12,150 bases of DNA from Pseudomonadota bacterium (GCA_021817875.1 JAKAFQ010000068.1:1-12150); one strand, 5' to 3'; positions 1 through 10,820 are shown, counted from the stretch's first letter. Notes: a model not told the origin generated them from the letters alone. Made by a program: numbers and translations.

Positions 1-1
1 G

Positions 2-451
2 GGACTGGATGTGCTCACCAATTCGATCCCCATCGTCACCCAGCTGTTGCTGAGCAGCCGCAACCGGGTGACCGTGCCGGGTGGCAGGATCTATCGCGAA
101 CAGAACATCGTTCTCAGCCCGTTCGAGGATGACGCCACCAGTCATTTCAGCGCCAAGACGCTGTTCATGGGCTGCTACGGGATCAACCGGTTTGGCGTCA
201 TGGAGGCGGACCCGCTCGTCGTGCAATCGCAGGTGCGGTTGCTGAAGCGCTGCGAAAAAGTGGTGGTGATGGCCGATCGGCACAAGCTCCGACAGCGTTC
301 ATCCATCGTCGTGGCAGGGCTCGACCAGGTCACCGTGCTGGTCACGGACGAAGCGGCGAGCAAGGAGGATCTGGAGTGGTTGCGCTCGGCCGGCGTACGC
401 GTCATGCAGGCGGCGTTCGATGCGACGGACAAAGAGCTCGAAAGCGCGTAG
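2..451 (+). CDS. DeoR-family transcriptional regulator, C-terminal sensor domain (5'-truncated by window edge)
   Basis: The reading frame is open from the first bases (G-L-D-V-L-T-N-S) to TAG at 449-451, so the true start and the N-terminal winged-helix DNA-binding domain lie outside the window. About 149 residues are visible. They show the hallmarks of the DeoR effector-binding (DeoRC) domain: a TNS segment, the V-PGG-R turn, an FMG-YGI segment followed by G-V-ADPL, then a VVVMADRHK segment and a VLVTDE segment near the end. DeoR sensors of this kind usually bind a phosphorylated sugar and release DNA when it is present. In rhizobia and relatives a DeoR protein represses the rhamnose genes. 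Position directly upstream of, and in the same orientation as, a full rhamnose cluster makes this the likely local repressor, with rhamnulose-1-phosphate or another intermediate as possible inducer (inference). Family assignment is strong; the ligand is unproven. Confidence 0.88.
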   Translation, partial: GLDVLTNSIPIVTQLLLSSRNRVTVPGGRIYREQNIVLSPFEDDATSHFSAKTLFMGCYGINRFGVMEADPLVVQSQVRLLKRCEKVVVMADRHKLRQRSSIVVAGLDQVTVLVTDEAASKEDLEWLRSAGVRVMQAAFDATDKELESA

Positions 452-583
452 GGGGTTAGGGGGCCAGCGGGGCTGCGGGGGCAATGTGGGCAGCGTCACG
501 GACGGGCACGAAGACCGCTCGGTACACCCTCAATCGGACTGGTCACGGTCCAAATCGCAGAAGCTTCCTGATTCGATCATTCC

Positions 584-599
584 TGCACGATATCGTGCA
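584..599. promoter_or_regulatory. Perfect 16-bp palindrome, candidate DeoR-type operator
   Basis: The sequence TGCACGATATCGTGCA is an exact inverted repeat centred between 591 and 592, in an A+T-rich patch 133 bp after the regulator's stop codon. Its right half, extended to the 11-mer ATATCGTGCAT (590-600), recurs exactly at 903-913. A perfect palindrome in the intergenic region next to a sugar repressor gene suggests a homodimer binding site. That the DeoR protein binds it is inferred; no promoter is evident immediately around it. Confidence 0.5.
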
Positions 600-867
600 T
601 TAGTGTACATATTCCATCATATAGGCGTCGATTCATTCGCACGCACCGGATTTCCGCAGCCGGACTCATGCGAAATGCCTCAGTTCGGCTGACCGTCGCA
701 TTGAGCATGAGGCGCAGCAGCAGATACGCAGACGCTGATCGTGGTGTTCTCGCCACCGGCCGCTCATAGGCTTTCAAAGCCTCTATCCGACCGAGCGCAT
801 CCAGTTATCCGTCCGAGTGGTGCGTCCAGGTCATCGGACCGTATGGAACCTGCAAGGCAGAAGGGCA

Positions 868-896
868 TTGACAGGGCTTGCAGAGTGCCCTAATGT
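868..896 (+). promoter_or_regulatory. Sigma70-like promoter for the rhamnose cluster
   Basis: A consensus -35 hexamer TTGACA (868-873) is followed by an ideal 17-nt spacer and a -10 hexamer TAATGT (891-896), which keeps the key T1, A2 and T6 positions. The predicted transcription start is near 903-904. That gives a leader of about 78 nt before the rhamnosidase start at 981 and puts the start inside the half-site repeat 903-913. The spacer is flanked by GGGCA (863-867) and TGCCC (886-890), a short dyad of unknown meaning. Confidence 0.55.
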
Positions 897-902
897 CGAT
901 CA

Positions 903-913
903 ATATCGTGCAT
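903..913. promoter_or_regulatory. Second operator half-site overlapping the predicted transcription start
   Basis: ATATCGTGCAT is identical to the right half of the palindrome at 584-599 plus its flanks (590-600). The left arm here (about 897-904) is degenerate, matching roughly half the positions. The element falls at the expected +1 of the promoter at 868-896, where a bound repressor would block transcription initiation. Centre-to-centre distance to the upstream palindrome is 313 bp. Function is inferred. Confidence 0.4.
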
Positions 914-920
914 AAACAAT

Positions 921-943
921 CATATTCATTCAAAATATGAATG
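921..943. repeat. A+T-rich inverted repeat in the rhamnosidase leader
   Basis: CATTCA (927-932) and TGAATG (938-943) form a 6-bp inverted repeat with a 5-nt spacer. The overlapping pair ATTCAT (924-929) and ATGAAT (937-942) gives a second register. It lies just downstream of the predicted transcription start and about 40 bp before the rhamnosidase ATG. It could be a second protein-binding site or a weak hairpin in the leader; the sequence does not decide. Confidence 0.3.
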
Positions 944-980
944 GCGGCGCCTGATATCGAGTTGCCCCGGGGGCTGTGTC

Positions 981-3900
981 ATGTCCAAGATCCATTCGCG
1001 GTCCGTCCTGAGAGCGTTGATGCCGGTCGGGCTCGTCCTGGCATTGGGCTGCATCGCGCGGATGGCGACCGCTTCACCTTTGCGTGCAGGCTTCCAATCG
1101 CCCCCCGAAGCGGCACGACCCAGGGTCTGGTGGCATTGGATGAACGGCGACGTGACCCGGGCCGGAATCCGCAAGGACCTGCACTGGATGCATCGTATCG
1201 GGATCGGCGGTGTCGATGTGATCGACGCGTCGCTTGGCACGCCGCAGGTGGTGCGCAAGCCGCTCGCCTACATGACCCCGCCCTGGAAGAGCGCTTTCCG
1301 GCTCGCGGCGCGGCTCGCCACACGCTATGGACTCGAGCTGTCGATCGACTCCTCTGCGGGGTGGAGCGAGACCGGAGGACCGTGGGTGACTCCCGGGCAG
1401 GCCATGAAGAAGCTCGTCTGGAGCGCCACCGTGATCACCGGAGGGCGGCCGTTTCACGCCGTGCTGGCGCGGCCGCCGGCGAACACCGGCGCCTTTCAGG
1501 ATGCACCGATGAGCGCCGGCTTTCTGGGACCTGACCCGTTTGCCAAGCTCAGGTTCTACCGCGACAGCCTGGTGATCGCCTACCGCGCCCCGGTTCTCGA
1601 CCCGCACGCCATCTCGGCGAGCTCGTCTGCGGGTCCTCTCGGACCCAGGGCGCTCGCCGAGCTGTCCGACGGCAAGCTCACCGACGGCGTATCGCTGGCG
1701 CCTCGGGACGGGCGCGCCTGGATTCAGCTGCGCTATGCCAGAGCGGTGCGGCTGCAGGGCGTCACGCTGGCGGCAGCCGCCACGGGGATGCCGGCGATGG
1801 CGGCGCAGATCTACGTGAGCGCCGATGGCGTCCGCTGGAAACGCGTGGCACGGATCGCTCCGGCCGCGGAGCAGCTGGGCGGCTACTTCCCGCAGCAGAC
1901 CGCCGCGTTCGCGCCCGTTACCGCGCGGTATGTTCGCCTCGTGATGCACAGTGCGCCGGCGCCTGGCCTGTTCGGCGCTCCATTCGTCTACAACGCGCCC
2001 GGGGCGGTCCCGATGAGCGTTCGCATGCGCACCTTCGCGCCCCGGAAGCCTCTGCCGCCGCTGTTTGACGTGCACGAGCTGGTGCCGCACTCGGCGGCGA
2101 CGCTCAACCAGTTCGAGGCCAAGGCGGATTTCCGCATCGTGCCGCATTATCGGGCGTTGATTTCCCGGGCGCCGCTCGCAGCCGGAACGGCGGTGAATCC
2201 CGCTGATGTGGTGAATCTCACCCAGCGCATGAGCCGCAGCGGCGTGTTGCACTGGTCGCCGCCGCCCGGCACGTGGGTGGTGTTGCGTCTGGGGTATTCG
2301 CTGGAGGGCACGACCAATCATCCCGCGCCGCGCGCCGCGACCGGGCTCGAGGTCGACAAGCTCAGCCGCGCCGATGTCACTTCATACATGGCGCATTATC
2401 TGGGCCTGTTCCGCTCGATCACCGGCCCATTCGGCAGGGACAGCCTGACCGCATTCACCACCGACTCCACCGAGGTCGGCATGCAGAACTGGACGCCGCA
2501 TTTCATCGCGGATTTCGAGCGGCTGCGCGGTTACGACCCGATCCCGTGGCTGCCGGCGCTGACGGGGGTCGTGGTCGGCGACCGTGCCGAGAGCAACCGG
2601 TTTCTGTGGGACTTCCGCCACACGATCAAGCAGTTGCTGGCGCGGAATCACTATGCGCAGATCCAGCGGGTGGCCCACGCCGCCGGACTGGTGACCTATG
2701 GAGAAGCCCTGGAGGATCACCGTCCGACTTTCGGGGATGACATGCAGATGCGCCGCTATGCGGATGTTCCGATGGGGGCAATGTGGATGTATCCGCCGGG
2801 CAAAAGACCCGATCCGACTTATGTCGCAGACCTGAAAGGCGCGGCGTCGGTGGCGGACGTCTACGGCAAGTCTCAGGTTGGCGCGGAGTCGCTCGACTCG
2901 GTGGATCAGCCGTGGGCGTTCGCGCCGCGGCAGCTGAAGCGGGTCGTGGACCGGGAGTTCCTGCTCGGTGTCAATCGCATCGTCATCCATGAATCCACCG
3001 AGCAACCGCTCGATCGGCCGCCGGGGTTGTCCCTGGCCTTCTTCGGGCAGATGTTCAATCGACTGGAGACCTGGGCTCCCGAGGCGGGCCCCTGGATCCG
3101 ATACCTGTCGCGCTGTTCGTACCTGCTGCAGCAGGGGCACTATGCGGCTGATGTGGCGTACTTCTACGGTCAGACGGCGCCGATCACCGGCATATTCGGC
3201 AATCGGCGGATCGACGTTCCGAGGGGATACGGCTTCGATTTCGTGGACGAGAACGCCCTGCTGCATCAACTCAGTGTCCGCGACGGGCGGCTGGTCAGCC
3301 GCAGCGGGATGCGCTATCGGCTGCTGTACCTCGGCGGCACCAGCCGCTGGATGACTCTCCGGGTGCTGCGGCGCATCGACACGCTGGTGCGCGAGGGCGC
3401 GACGGTCGTCGGCAGGCGGCCGGTGGGAACGCCCAGCCTGCGGGACGACGCGCGGCGGTTCCAGACCTTGGCGCAGCGGCTGTTCGGGCCGCCCGGAACA
3501 GCGGCGGTCCGCGTGCTCGGCCGGGGCAGGATATTCACCAACGGATCGCTGCCCGATGCGTTGCAGGCGCTCGGGCTGCAGCCTGAATTCGATGATTCGA
3601 GCACTCGCGGCGACACGCGGGTGCGCGCCACAGGGCGTGTGCTCGACCGAGGCGAGCTGTTCTTCGTGAGCAACCGCCAGAATCGGCGCGTCCGGCTGAC
3701 CGGAAGCTTCCGCGTGACCGGCTATGCGCCAGAGCTGTGGAATCCGGTCACGGGTGCGACCCGGCCGGTCAGCTATCGCATCGCGAACGGCCGTACCCGG
3801 GTGCCGTTGCAGCTGGCGGCGTACGGCTCGGTATTCGTGGTATTTCGCAAGCCGGCCAAGACCGCTTCGGTACGCCTGCCGCGGGCGAGCGTGCGCACGG

Positions 3901-4391
3901 TGATGACGCTGCACGGCCCGTGGCGGCTCGCCTTCCAGGCGGGAAGGGGTGCGCCGGCGACGATCGTGATGCCGCATCTGGCGTCATGGTCCGTCAACCG
4001 GTTGACGGGCGTGAAGTACTTTTCCGGCACGGCGACCTATACCCGGACCTGGCGGCTGCTGCCGCCGCCGCCGGGCACCCGGCTGGTGCTCGATCTCGGC
4101 CAGGTGCGTGAGCTCGCGCAGGTGAGTGTCAATGGCCGCAAGGCCGGCATCGTGTGGACGCCGCCGTTCCGTCTGGACATCACCCGGTACGTCCACCCGG
4201 GCCTGAACACCGTCTCGATCGCCGTGACCAACCTGTGGGTGAATCGCCTGATCGGGGATCAGCAGCCGGACGTCGCCCGGAAATATACCTTCACGACGAT
4301 ACCGACCTACGAACCCGATGCGCCGTTGCGCAGCTCGGGCCTTCTCGGTCCGGTGCGGCTCGAGCAGGTCGCTGCCCGGGCCCGGAGGTGA
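981..4391 (+). CDS. Exported alpha-L-rhamnosidase, glycoside hydrolase family 106
   Basis: A 1136-residue protein, the usual size for GH106, which hydrolyses alpha-L-rhamnosides by inversion. The N-terminus is a signal peptide: basic residues (K3, R7, R11), a hydrophobic run VGLVLALG, and a likely cleavage after ATA near residue 32. The cysteine in LALGC is a poor lipobox. GH106 features include the opening RVWWHWMNGD segment, a TDSTEVG-QNWT segment (D495, E498) followed by FERLRGYDP, the YGEALEDH segment (E575), GAESLDS (E636) and HESTEQP (H670-P676). By analogy with characterised GH106 enzymes, E498 and E636 are the best candidates for catalytic acid and base (inference). Residues about 225-325 look like an inserted F5/8-type beta-sandwich, and the C-terminus (about 980-1130) resembles the galactose-binding-like domain that ends this family. 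The start at 981 has only a G-rich, weak ribosome site, but a downstream start at M14 would lose the basic n-region. It is the first gene of the likely operon. Confidence 0.93.
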   Translation: MSKIHSRSVLRALMPVGLVLALGCIARMATASPLRAGFQSPPEAARPRVWWHWMNGDVTRAGIRKDLHWMHRIGIGGVDVIDASLGTPQVVRKPLAYMTPPWKSAFRLAARLATRYGLELSIDSSAGWSETGGPWVTPGQAMKKLVWSATVITGGRPFHAVLARPPANTGAFQDAPMSAGFLGPDPFAKLRFYRDSLVIAYRAPVLDPHAISASSSAGPLGPRALAELSDGKLTDGVSLAPRDGRAWIQLRYARAVRLQGVTLAAAATGMPAMAAQIYVSADGVRWKRVARIAPAAEQLGGYFPQQTAAFAPVTARYVRLVMHSAPAPGLFGAPFVYNAPGAVPMSVRMRTFAPRKPLPPLFDVHELVPHSAATLNQFEAKADFRIVPHYRALISRAPLAAGTAVNPADVVNLTQRMSRSGVLHWSPPPGTWVVLRLGYSLEGTTNHPAPRAATGLEVDKLSRADVTSYMAHYLGLFRSITGPFGRDSLTAFTTDSTEVGMQNWTPHFIADFERLRGYDPIPWLPALTGVVVGDRAESNRFLWDFRHTIKQLLARNHYAQIQRVAHAAGLVTYGEALEDHRPTFGDDMQMRRYADVPMGAMWMYPPGKRPDPTYVADLKGAASVADVYGKSQVGAESLDSVDQPWAFAPRQLKRVVDREFLLGVNRIVIHESTEQPLDRPPGLSLAFFGQMFNRLETWAPEAGPWIRYLSRCSYLLQQGHYAADVAYFYGQTAPITGIFGNRRIDVPRGYGFDFVDENALLHQLSVRDGRLVSRSGMRYRLLYLGGTSRWMTLRVLRRIDTLVREGATVVGRRPVGTPSLRDDARRFQTLAQRLFGPPGTAAVRVLGRGRIFTNGSLPDALQALGLQPEFDDSSTRGDTRVRATGRVLDRGELFFVSNRQNRRVRLTGSFRVTGYAPELWNPVTGATRPVSYRIANGRTRVPLQLAAYGSVFVVFRKPAKTASVRLPRASVRTVMTLHGPWRLAFQAGRGAPATIVMPHLASWSVNRLTGVKYFSGTATYTRTWRLLPPPPGTRLVLDLGQVRELAQVSVNGRKAGIVWTPPFRLDITRYVHPGLNTVSIAVTNLWVNRLIGDQQPDVARKYTFTTIPTYEPDAPLRSSGLLGPVRLEQVAARARR
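4384..4391 (+). promoter_or_regulatory. Strong ribosome-binding site overlapping the rhamnosidase stop codon
   Basis: GGAGGTGA is a near-perfect anti-16S match. Its last three bases are the TGA stop of the rhamnosidase, and it sits 9 nt before the kinase ATG at 4401. This fixes the kinase start against the ATG at 4391, which is in another frame, and implies translational coupling of the two genes. Confidence 0.8.
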
Positions 4392-4400
4392 TGCCAGTCC

Positions 4401-5804
4401 ATGCTGCCCGGCAGAGTCATCGTGTTGGATGTCGGCAAGACGCTCGCGAAGCTCAGCCTCTGGTCCGAGGAGGGACGGCTCATCGAGCGGTTCCAGCGAT
4501 ACAACGCACGCGTCGAGTCCAGGGGGCGCCATGCGCTCGATACCGAGGGCATCGAGCAGTGGGCGCTTGAGATCCTGCGCCAATTCGCCCGACGCGGTCC
4601 GGTCTCGGCGATCGTTCCGGTGGCCCATGGTGCCGCGGCGGCGGTGCTGCGCGCCGGGCGTCTCGCCTGTCCGGTGGCCGATTACGAAGATCCTGTTCCG
4701 CAGGATGTGCGTGCCGCCTACGATGCGCAGCGCGACGCGTTTGCCCTCACCGGTTCGCCCGCGCTCCCGGACGGCCTCAATCTGGGTGCGCAGCTGTACC
4801 GTCTGGAGCAGGAGCGGCCCGAGCTGCTCACCGGGGACGCCTCGATCGTGACCTGGCCGCAGTATTGGGCGTGGAAACTCAGCGCAGTGACCTCCTCCGA
4901 GGTGAGCAGCCTCGGCTGCCATACGGATCTGTGGCGACCGGGCGAACGGGGCCCTTCGGCCATCGCTCGTGAGCGAGGCTGGTTCGCCCGGCTGGCGCCC
5001 CGGCGCCGCGCAGACGAGCGGCTCGGCTCGTTGAGCGAGGAGTGGGCGGCGCGCACGGGGCTGTCGGCCGAGGTCGGCGTTTACTGTGGTGTCCACGATT
5101 CCAATGCGGCGCTGCTCGCGGCTCACGGCTTCACCGATACCGCCGCTGCGGAAGTCACCGTGATATCCACCGGCACCTGGTTCGTCGCCATGCGGGTGCC
5201 GCAGGCCGCCACAGCCGATTGGGCCGCGCTGCCCGAATCGCGCGATTGCCTCGTGAACGTGGATGTCGAGGGCCGGCCGATTCCGTCGGCGCGCTTCATG
5301 GGCGGACGGGAGCTGGAACGGATCGGCGGCCTTGGGGTTGAGGATGCCCAGGCAGCCCTGCAGGCACTGCCCGAGGTGCTCGAGACCGGTGCGATGGCCT
5401 TGCCCGGCTGGGTGCCGGGCGTGGGGCCCTATGGGCAGTCTCGGGCACGGTGGCTGCACGAGCCCCGCAATCCGGCGGCGCGTGCGGCTGCCGCCGGACT
5501 CTACGCGGCGCTGATGATGGACACCTCTCTGGAGCTGATCGGCTCGAGCGGGCGCCTGATCGTCGAAGGCCGGTTTGCCGGCACGGACCTCTTCGTGAGG
5601 GCGCTGGCCGCACTGCGACCCGATGCGCAGGTGCTGGTGAACGGCGACGAGGAAAGCGCGGTGCCTTACGGGGCGCTGCGCCTGCTCGATCCGACCGTGC
5701 GGCCGCCCGGGGCATTGCGGCGGATAGCGCCTCTCGAGGCCGACCTGACGCCGTACAAGGCGCGCTGGCGGGAGGCTGCGGAGCATCGGGAGTGCGCCGC
5801 GTGA
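4401..5804 (+). CDS. rhaK: FGGY-family carbohydrate kinase, probable L-rhamnulokinase
   Basis: A 467-residue cytoplasmic sugar kinase. The FGGY N-terminal domain (about 5-240) opens with the phosphate-1 motif as LDVGKTLAKL and ends with CGVHDSNA, where D233 is the likely catalytic base. The C-terminal domain (about 245-450) has the phosphate-2 segment STGTWF near residue 253, GGRELERIGG near 300, and an adenine-binding region around 388-430 ending in NGDEESAVPYGALRLL. The DVGKT form of the first motif differs from E. coli RhaB and resembles the kinase type found in rhizobial rhamnose clusters. In context it should phosphorylate L-rhamnulose to L-rhamnulose-1-phosphate, the substrate of the downstream aldolase. 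L-fuculokinase or a related ketose kinase is the main alternative on sequence alone; the rhamnose-specific neighbours decide it. It is coupled to the upstream rhamnosidase, with 9 nt between genes. Confidence 0.82.
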   Translation: MLPGRVIVLDVGKTLAKLSLWSEEGRLIERFQRYNARVESRGRHALDTEGIEQWALEILRQFARRGPVSAIVPVAHGAAAAVLRAGRLACPVADYEDPVPQDVRAAYDAQRDAFALTGSPALPDGLNLGAQLYRLEQERPELLTGDASIVTWPQYWAWKLSAVTSSEVSSLGCHTDLWRPGERGPSAIARERGWFARLAPRRRADERLGSLSEEWAARTGLSAEVGVYCGVHDSNAALLAAHGFTDTAAAEVTVISTGTWFVAMRVPQAATADWAALPESRDCLVNVDVEGRPIPSARFMGGRELERIGGLGVEDAQAALQALPEVLETGAMALPGWVPGVGPYGQSRARWLHEPRNPAARAAAAGLYAALMMDTSLELIGSSGRLIVEGRFAGTDLFVRALAALRPDAQVLVNGDEESAVPYGALRLLDPTVRPPGALRRIAPLEADLTPYKARWREAAEHRECAA

Positions 5805-5868
5805 GCCGCAGCGTCGACACGCTGCGCGTGTTGCCAGAGGACCCGTGCCGGGACGACAGGCGCTTCCC

Positions 5869-5874
5869 GGGAGG
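5869..5874 (+). promoter_or_regulatory. Ribosome-binding site that decides the transporter start
   Basis: GGGAGG lies 8 nt before GTG at 5883 but only 2 nt before GTG at 5877. The spacing favours 5883 as initiation codon. No ATG is available in frame near the start of the conserved sequence. Confidence 0.5.
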
Positions 5875-5882
5875 GTGTGGCA

Positions 5883-7199
5883 GTGGACGCTGACCAACGG
5901 TGCGCGGCGGCGCCTCTCGGCGTGGCGACGGCCGAGGACTGGAAAAACACCATCCTCGCGGGGCTCGCCAACTACATCGACGGCGGGTCCATCGTGGCCG
6001 GTTCGGCGGCGCTCGCCCTGTGGGTGTCGGCATTTCACCTCAGCCCCGCCTTCGTCGGACTCATCGGCGCGTTCAGCGCCAATGCGATTTCGGCCGGCAT
6101 CGGCGCGCTCGTCGGCGGCTGGCTCTGCGACCGGGTGGGCCGCAAGAAGATCTACCAGTACGACATGCTCTTCTATGCCTTCGGCATGCTGTGGCTGGTC
6201 TTTGCCGTGCGGCCCTGGATGATCGTGGTGGGATTCGTGCTGGTCGGTCTGGCGGTGGGGGCGGACATCCCGGCGTCATGGTCCCTGATCGCCGAGCTGG
6301 CGCCGCAGAACGAGCGGGGCAAGCACAGCGGCGTCGCCCAGGTGCTGTGGTATCTCGGGCCGGTGGTGGTGCTGCTGCTGTCGCTCGCGCTCGCCCCGCT
6401 CGGCGTGCTCGGCGCGCGCATCGTCTTCGCGCACCTGGCGCTGATCGCGGTGATTCTCACCGTGCTGCGCTCCGGCATGAAGGAATCCACGCTGTGGCGC
6501 GAGGCCAAGGCCGCGGACGAAAGACGCCGTGGCGGGCCTGCAGACAAGGCTTCCCTGTGGTCGGGAACACGGTTGCGGCAGTTGTTCGACGCGCGCAGCC
6601 TGAAATCGCTGCTGTTCCTGATCGGCATGTACGGCATCTGGAATCTCTGGGCCGGTACCAACGGCTTTTTCTTCCCCTACATCCTGCGCACCGTGGGCGC
6701 GCAGAGCCAGGCGGCGAGCGTCGCGCTGCAGGCCGGTGGCTTCACGGTGGCCATGCTCTCGATCAGCCTGGTGTTCATGCGATTCTCCGACCGGGTCAGT
6801 CAGCGCACGATGATGGGCCTGGCGGGAGTGCTGCAGGTGGCCGGAATGGTGCTGCTCGCGGTATTCCCGCTCACCACTCCGGTCGCGCTCGGCTATCAGT
6901 TCCTGCTGCAGTTCGGCGGGGGCTTCGGGCAACAGTCGTTTTTTCAGCTGTGGAGCGCCGAGCTGTTCCCGACGCTGCTGCGCAGCACCGCGCAGGGAGC
7001 GATGTTCGCGGTGGTGCGCATCGGTCTCGGGCTATGGAGCTTCTTCGTGCCGCTGCTCACGGCCACGGGCTTCACCCGGCTCGCCTGGATCCTGACCGGA
7101 TTCGTCGCGCTGAGCAGTCTGATCGGCTTTCTCGGCGCGCCGGGCAACGAAGGCAAATCGCTGCGCGAGATCGAGGCGCAGCAGATCGGCGCCGAGTGA
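5883..7199 (+). CDS. MFS sugar transporter, probable L-rhamnose permease
   Basis: A 438-residue inner-membrane protein with about 12 hydrophobic segments. The major facilitator signature between helices 2 and 3 is clear: GGWLCDRVGRKK at about residues 78-89. A degenerate second copy, FSDRVSQR, lies in the second half. The segment GADIPASWSLIAELAPQNERGK after helix 4 and the C-terminal GKSLREIE tail are like sugar-porter family members, whose tails usually read PETKGKSLEEIE. It is not RhaT, which belongs to a different superfamily, nor an ABC system. Lying between the kinase and the aldolase in a rhamnose cluster, it is most simply the L-rhamnose/proton symporter, though a rhamnosyl disaccharide or another deoxyhexose cannot be excluded. 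The gap to the kinase is 78 nt. GTG at 5877 would add two residues; 5883 is preferred on ribosome-site spacing. Confidence 0.82.
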   Translation: MDADQRCAAAPLGVATAEDWKNTILAGLANYIDGGSIVAGSAALALWVSAFHLSPAFVGLIGAFSANAISAGIGALVGGWLCDRVGRKKIYQYDMLFYAFGMLWLVFAVRPWMIVVGFVLVGLAVGADIPASWSLIAELAPQNERGKHSGVAQVLWYLGPVVVLLLSLALAPLGVLGARIVFAHLALIAVILTVLRSGMKESTLWREAKAADERRRGGPADKASLWSGTRLRQLFDARSLKSLLFLIGMYGIWNLWAGTNGFFFPYILRTVGAQSQAASVALQAGGFTVAMLSISLVFMRFSDRVSQRTMMGLAGVLQVAGMVLLAVFPLTTPVALGYQFLLQFGGGFGQQSFFQLWSAELFPTLLRSTAQGAMFAVVRIGLGLWSFFVPLLTATGFTRLAWILTGFVALSSLIGFLGAPGNEGKSLREIEAQQIGAE

Positions 7200-7335
7200 C
7201 CCGGGTCCATGCGGGCACCTCATGGAACGTATGCGTCGAGCGCTGAGCGCACGGCGTTGCGGATGAACGGGGGGATGATGTTTCTGTCCCGGAGCGGTCA
7301 ACGGGCTGTGTGGCCCGGCGCTTCGCCATTGACAT

Positions 7336-7340
7336 AGGAA
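7336..7340 (+). promoter_or_regulatory. Ribosome-binding site for rhaEW
   Basis: AGGAA is placed 8 nt before ATG at 7349. This supports 7349 over an in-frame GTG at 7310, whose extra 13 residues have no counterpart I recognise in the family. The 149-nt gap before it also holds a short GC hairpin (7302-7306 with 7313-7317) without a T-run. Confidence 0.6.
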
Positions 7341-7348
7341 TTAGATTT

Positions 7349-9466
<2,118 letters not shown>

Positions 9467-9475
9467 GACTCCGCC

Positions 9476-10753
<1,278 letters not shown>

Positions 10754-10768
<15 letters not shown>

Positions 10769-10792
10769 TTCCCGATCGCCCAGCCTTTTTTT
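10754..10792 (+). terminator. Possible weak terminator or attenuator between rhaI and lldD
   Basis: An imperfect stem pairs GGCG+ATCG (within 10754-10763, two-base bulge) with CGATCGCC (10773-10780) around a 9-nt loop. Seven T residues follow at 10786-10792, five bases after the stem. The stem covers the rhaI stop codon and would be open while ribosomes finish rhaI. At best it would partly reduce lldD expression. It is weak as an intrinsic terminator. Confidence 0.22.
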
Positions 10793-10820
10793 GCCGACGT
10801 CAAGCCAGAGCCTGAACGCC

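Larger units (their letters stand above)
452..980. other. 529-bp regulatory intergenic region upstream of the rhamnose cluster
   Basis: I see no convincing gene in this stretch; short open frames on both strands lack family motifs and good ribosome-binding sites. GC content falls in two patches, about 570-640 and 890-942, which stand out from the GC-rich genes on either side. These patches hold the palindrome at 584-599, the half-site repeat at 903-913 and the A+T-rich inverted repeat at 921-943. A sigma70-like promoter lies at 868-896. I see no clear hairpin-plus-T-run terminator after the regulator's stop codon. The part between about 625 and 860 contains nothing I can name. Confidence 0.7.

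Noticed and set aside
420..692. 90-codon + strand frame overlapping the regulator's end and the intergenic region
   Set aside because: No plausible ribosome site, no motif, and it runs through the candidate operator in A+T-rich regulatory DNA.
937..954. Five-codon mini-frame (MNGGA) in the rhamnosidase leader
   Set aside because: Too short and without a ribosome site or codon pattern that would suggest attenuation; expected by chance.
3984..6038. Long - strand open frame across the rhamnosidase end, kinase and transporter start
   Set aside because: Same codon-bias shadow effect; it crosses three well-supported + strand genes and has no recognisable domains.
7302..7317. GC hairpin (CGGGC, 6-nt loop, GCCCG) between transporter and rhaEW as a terminator
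   Set aside because: No T-run follows, and a 5-bp stem is common by chance at this GC content.
7329..7334. Perfect TTGACA hexamer upstream of rhaEW as an internal promoter
   Set aside because: No acceptable -10 lies 16-18 nt downstream; that position falls inside the rhaEW coding start and reads CAGCAG.
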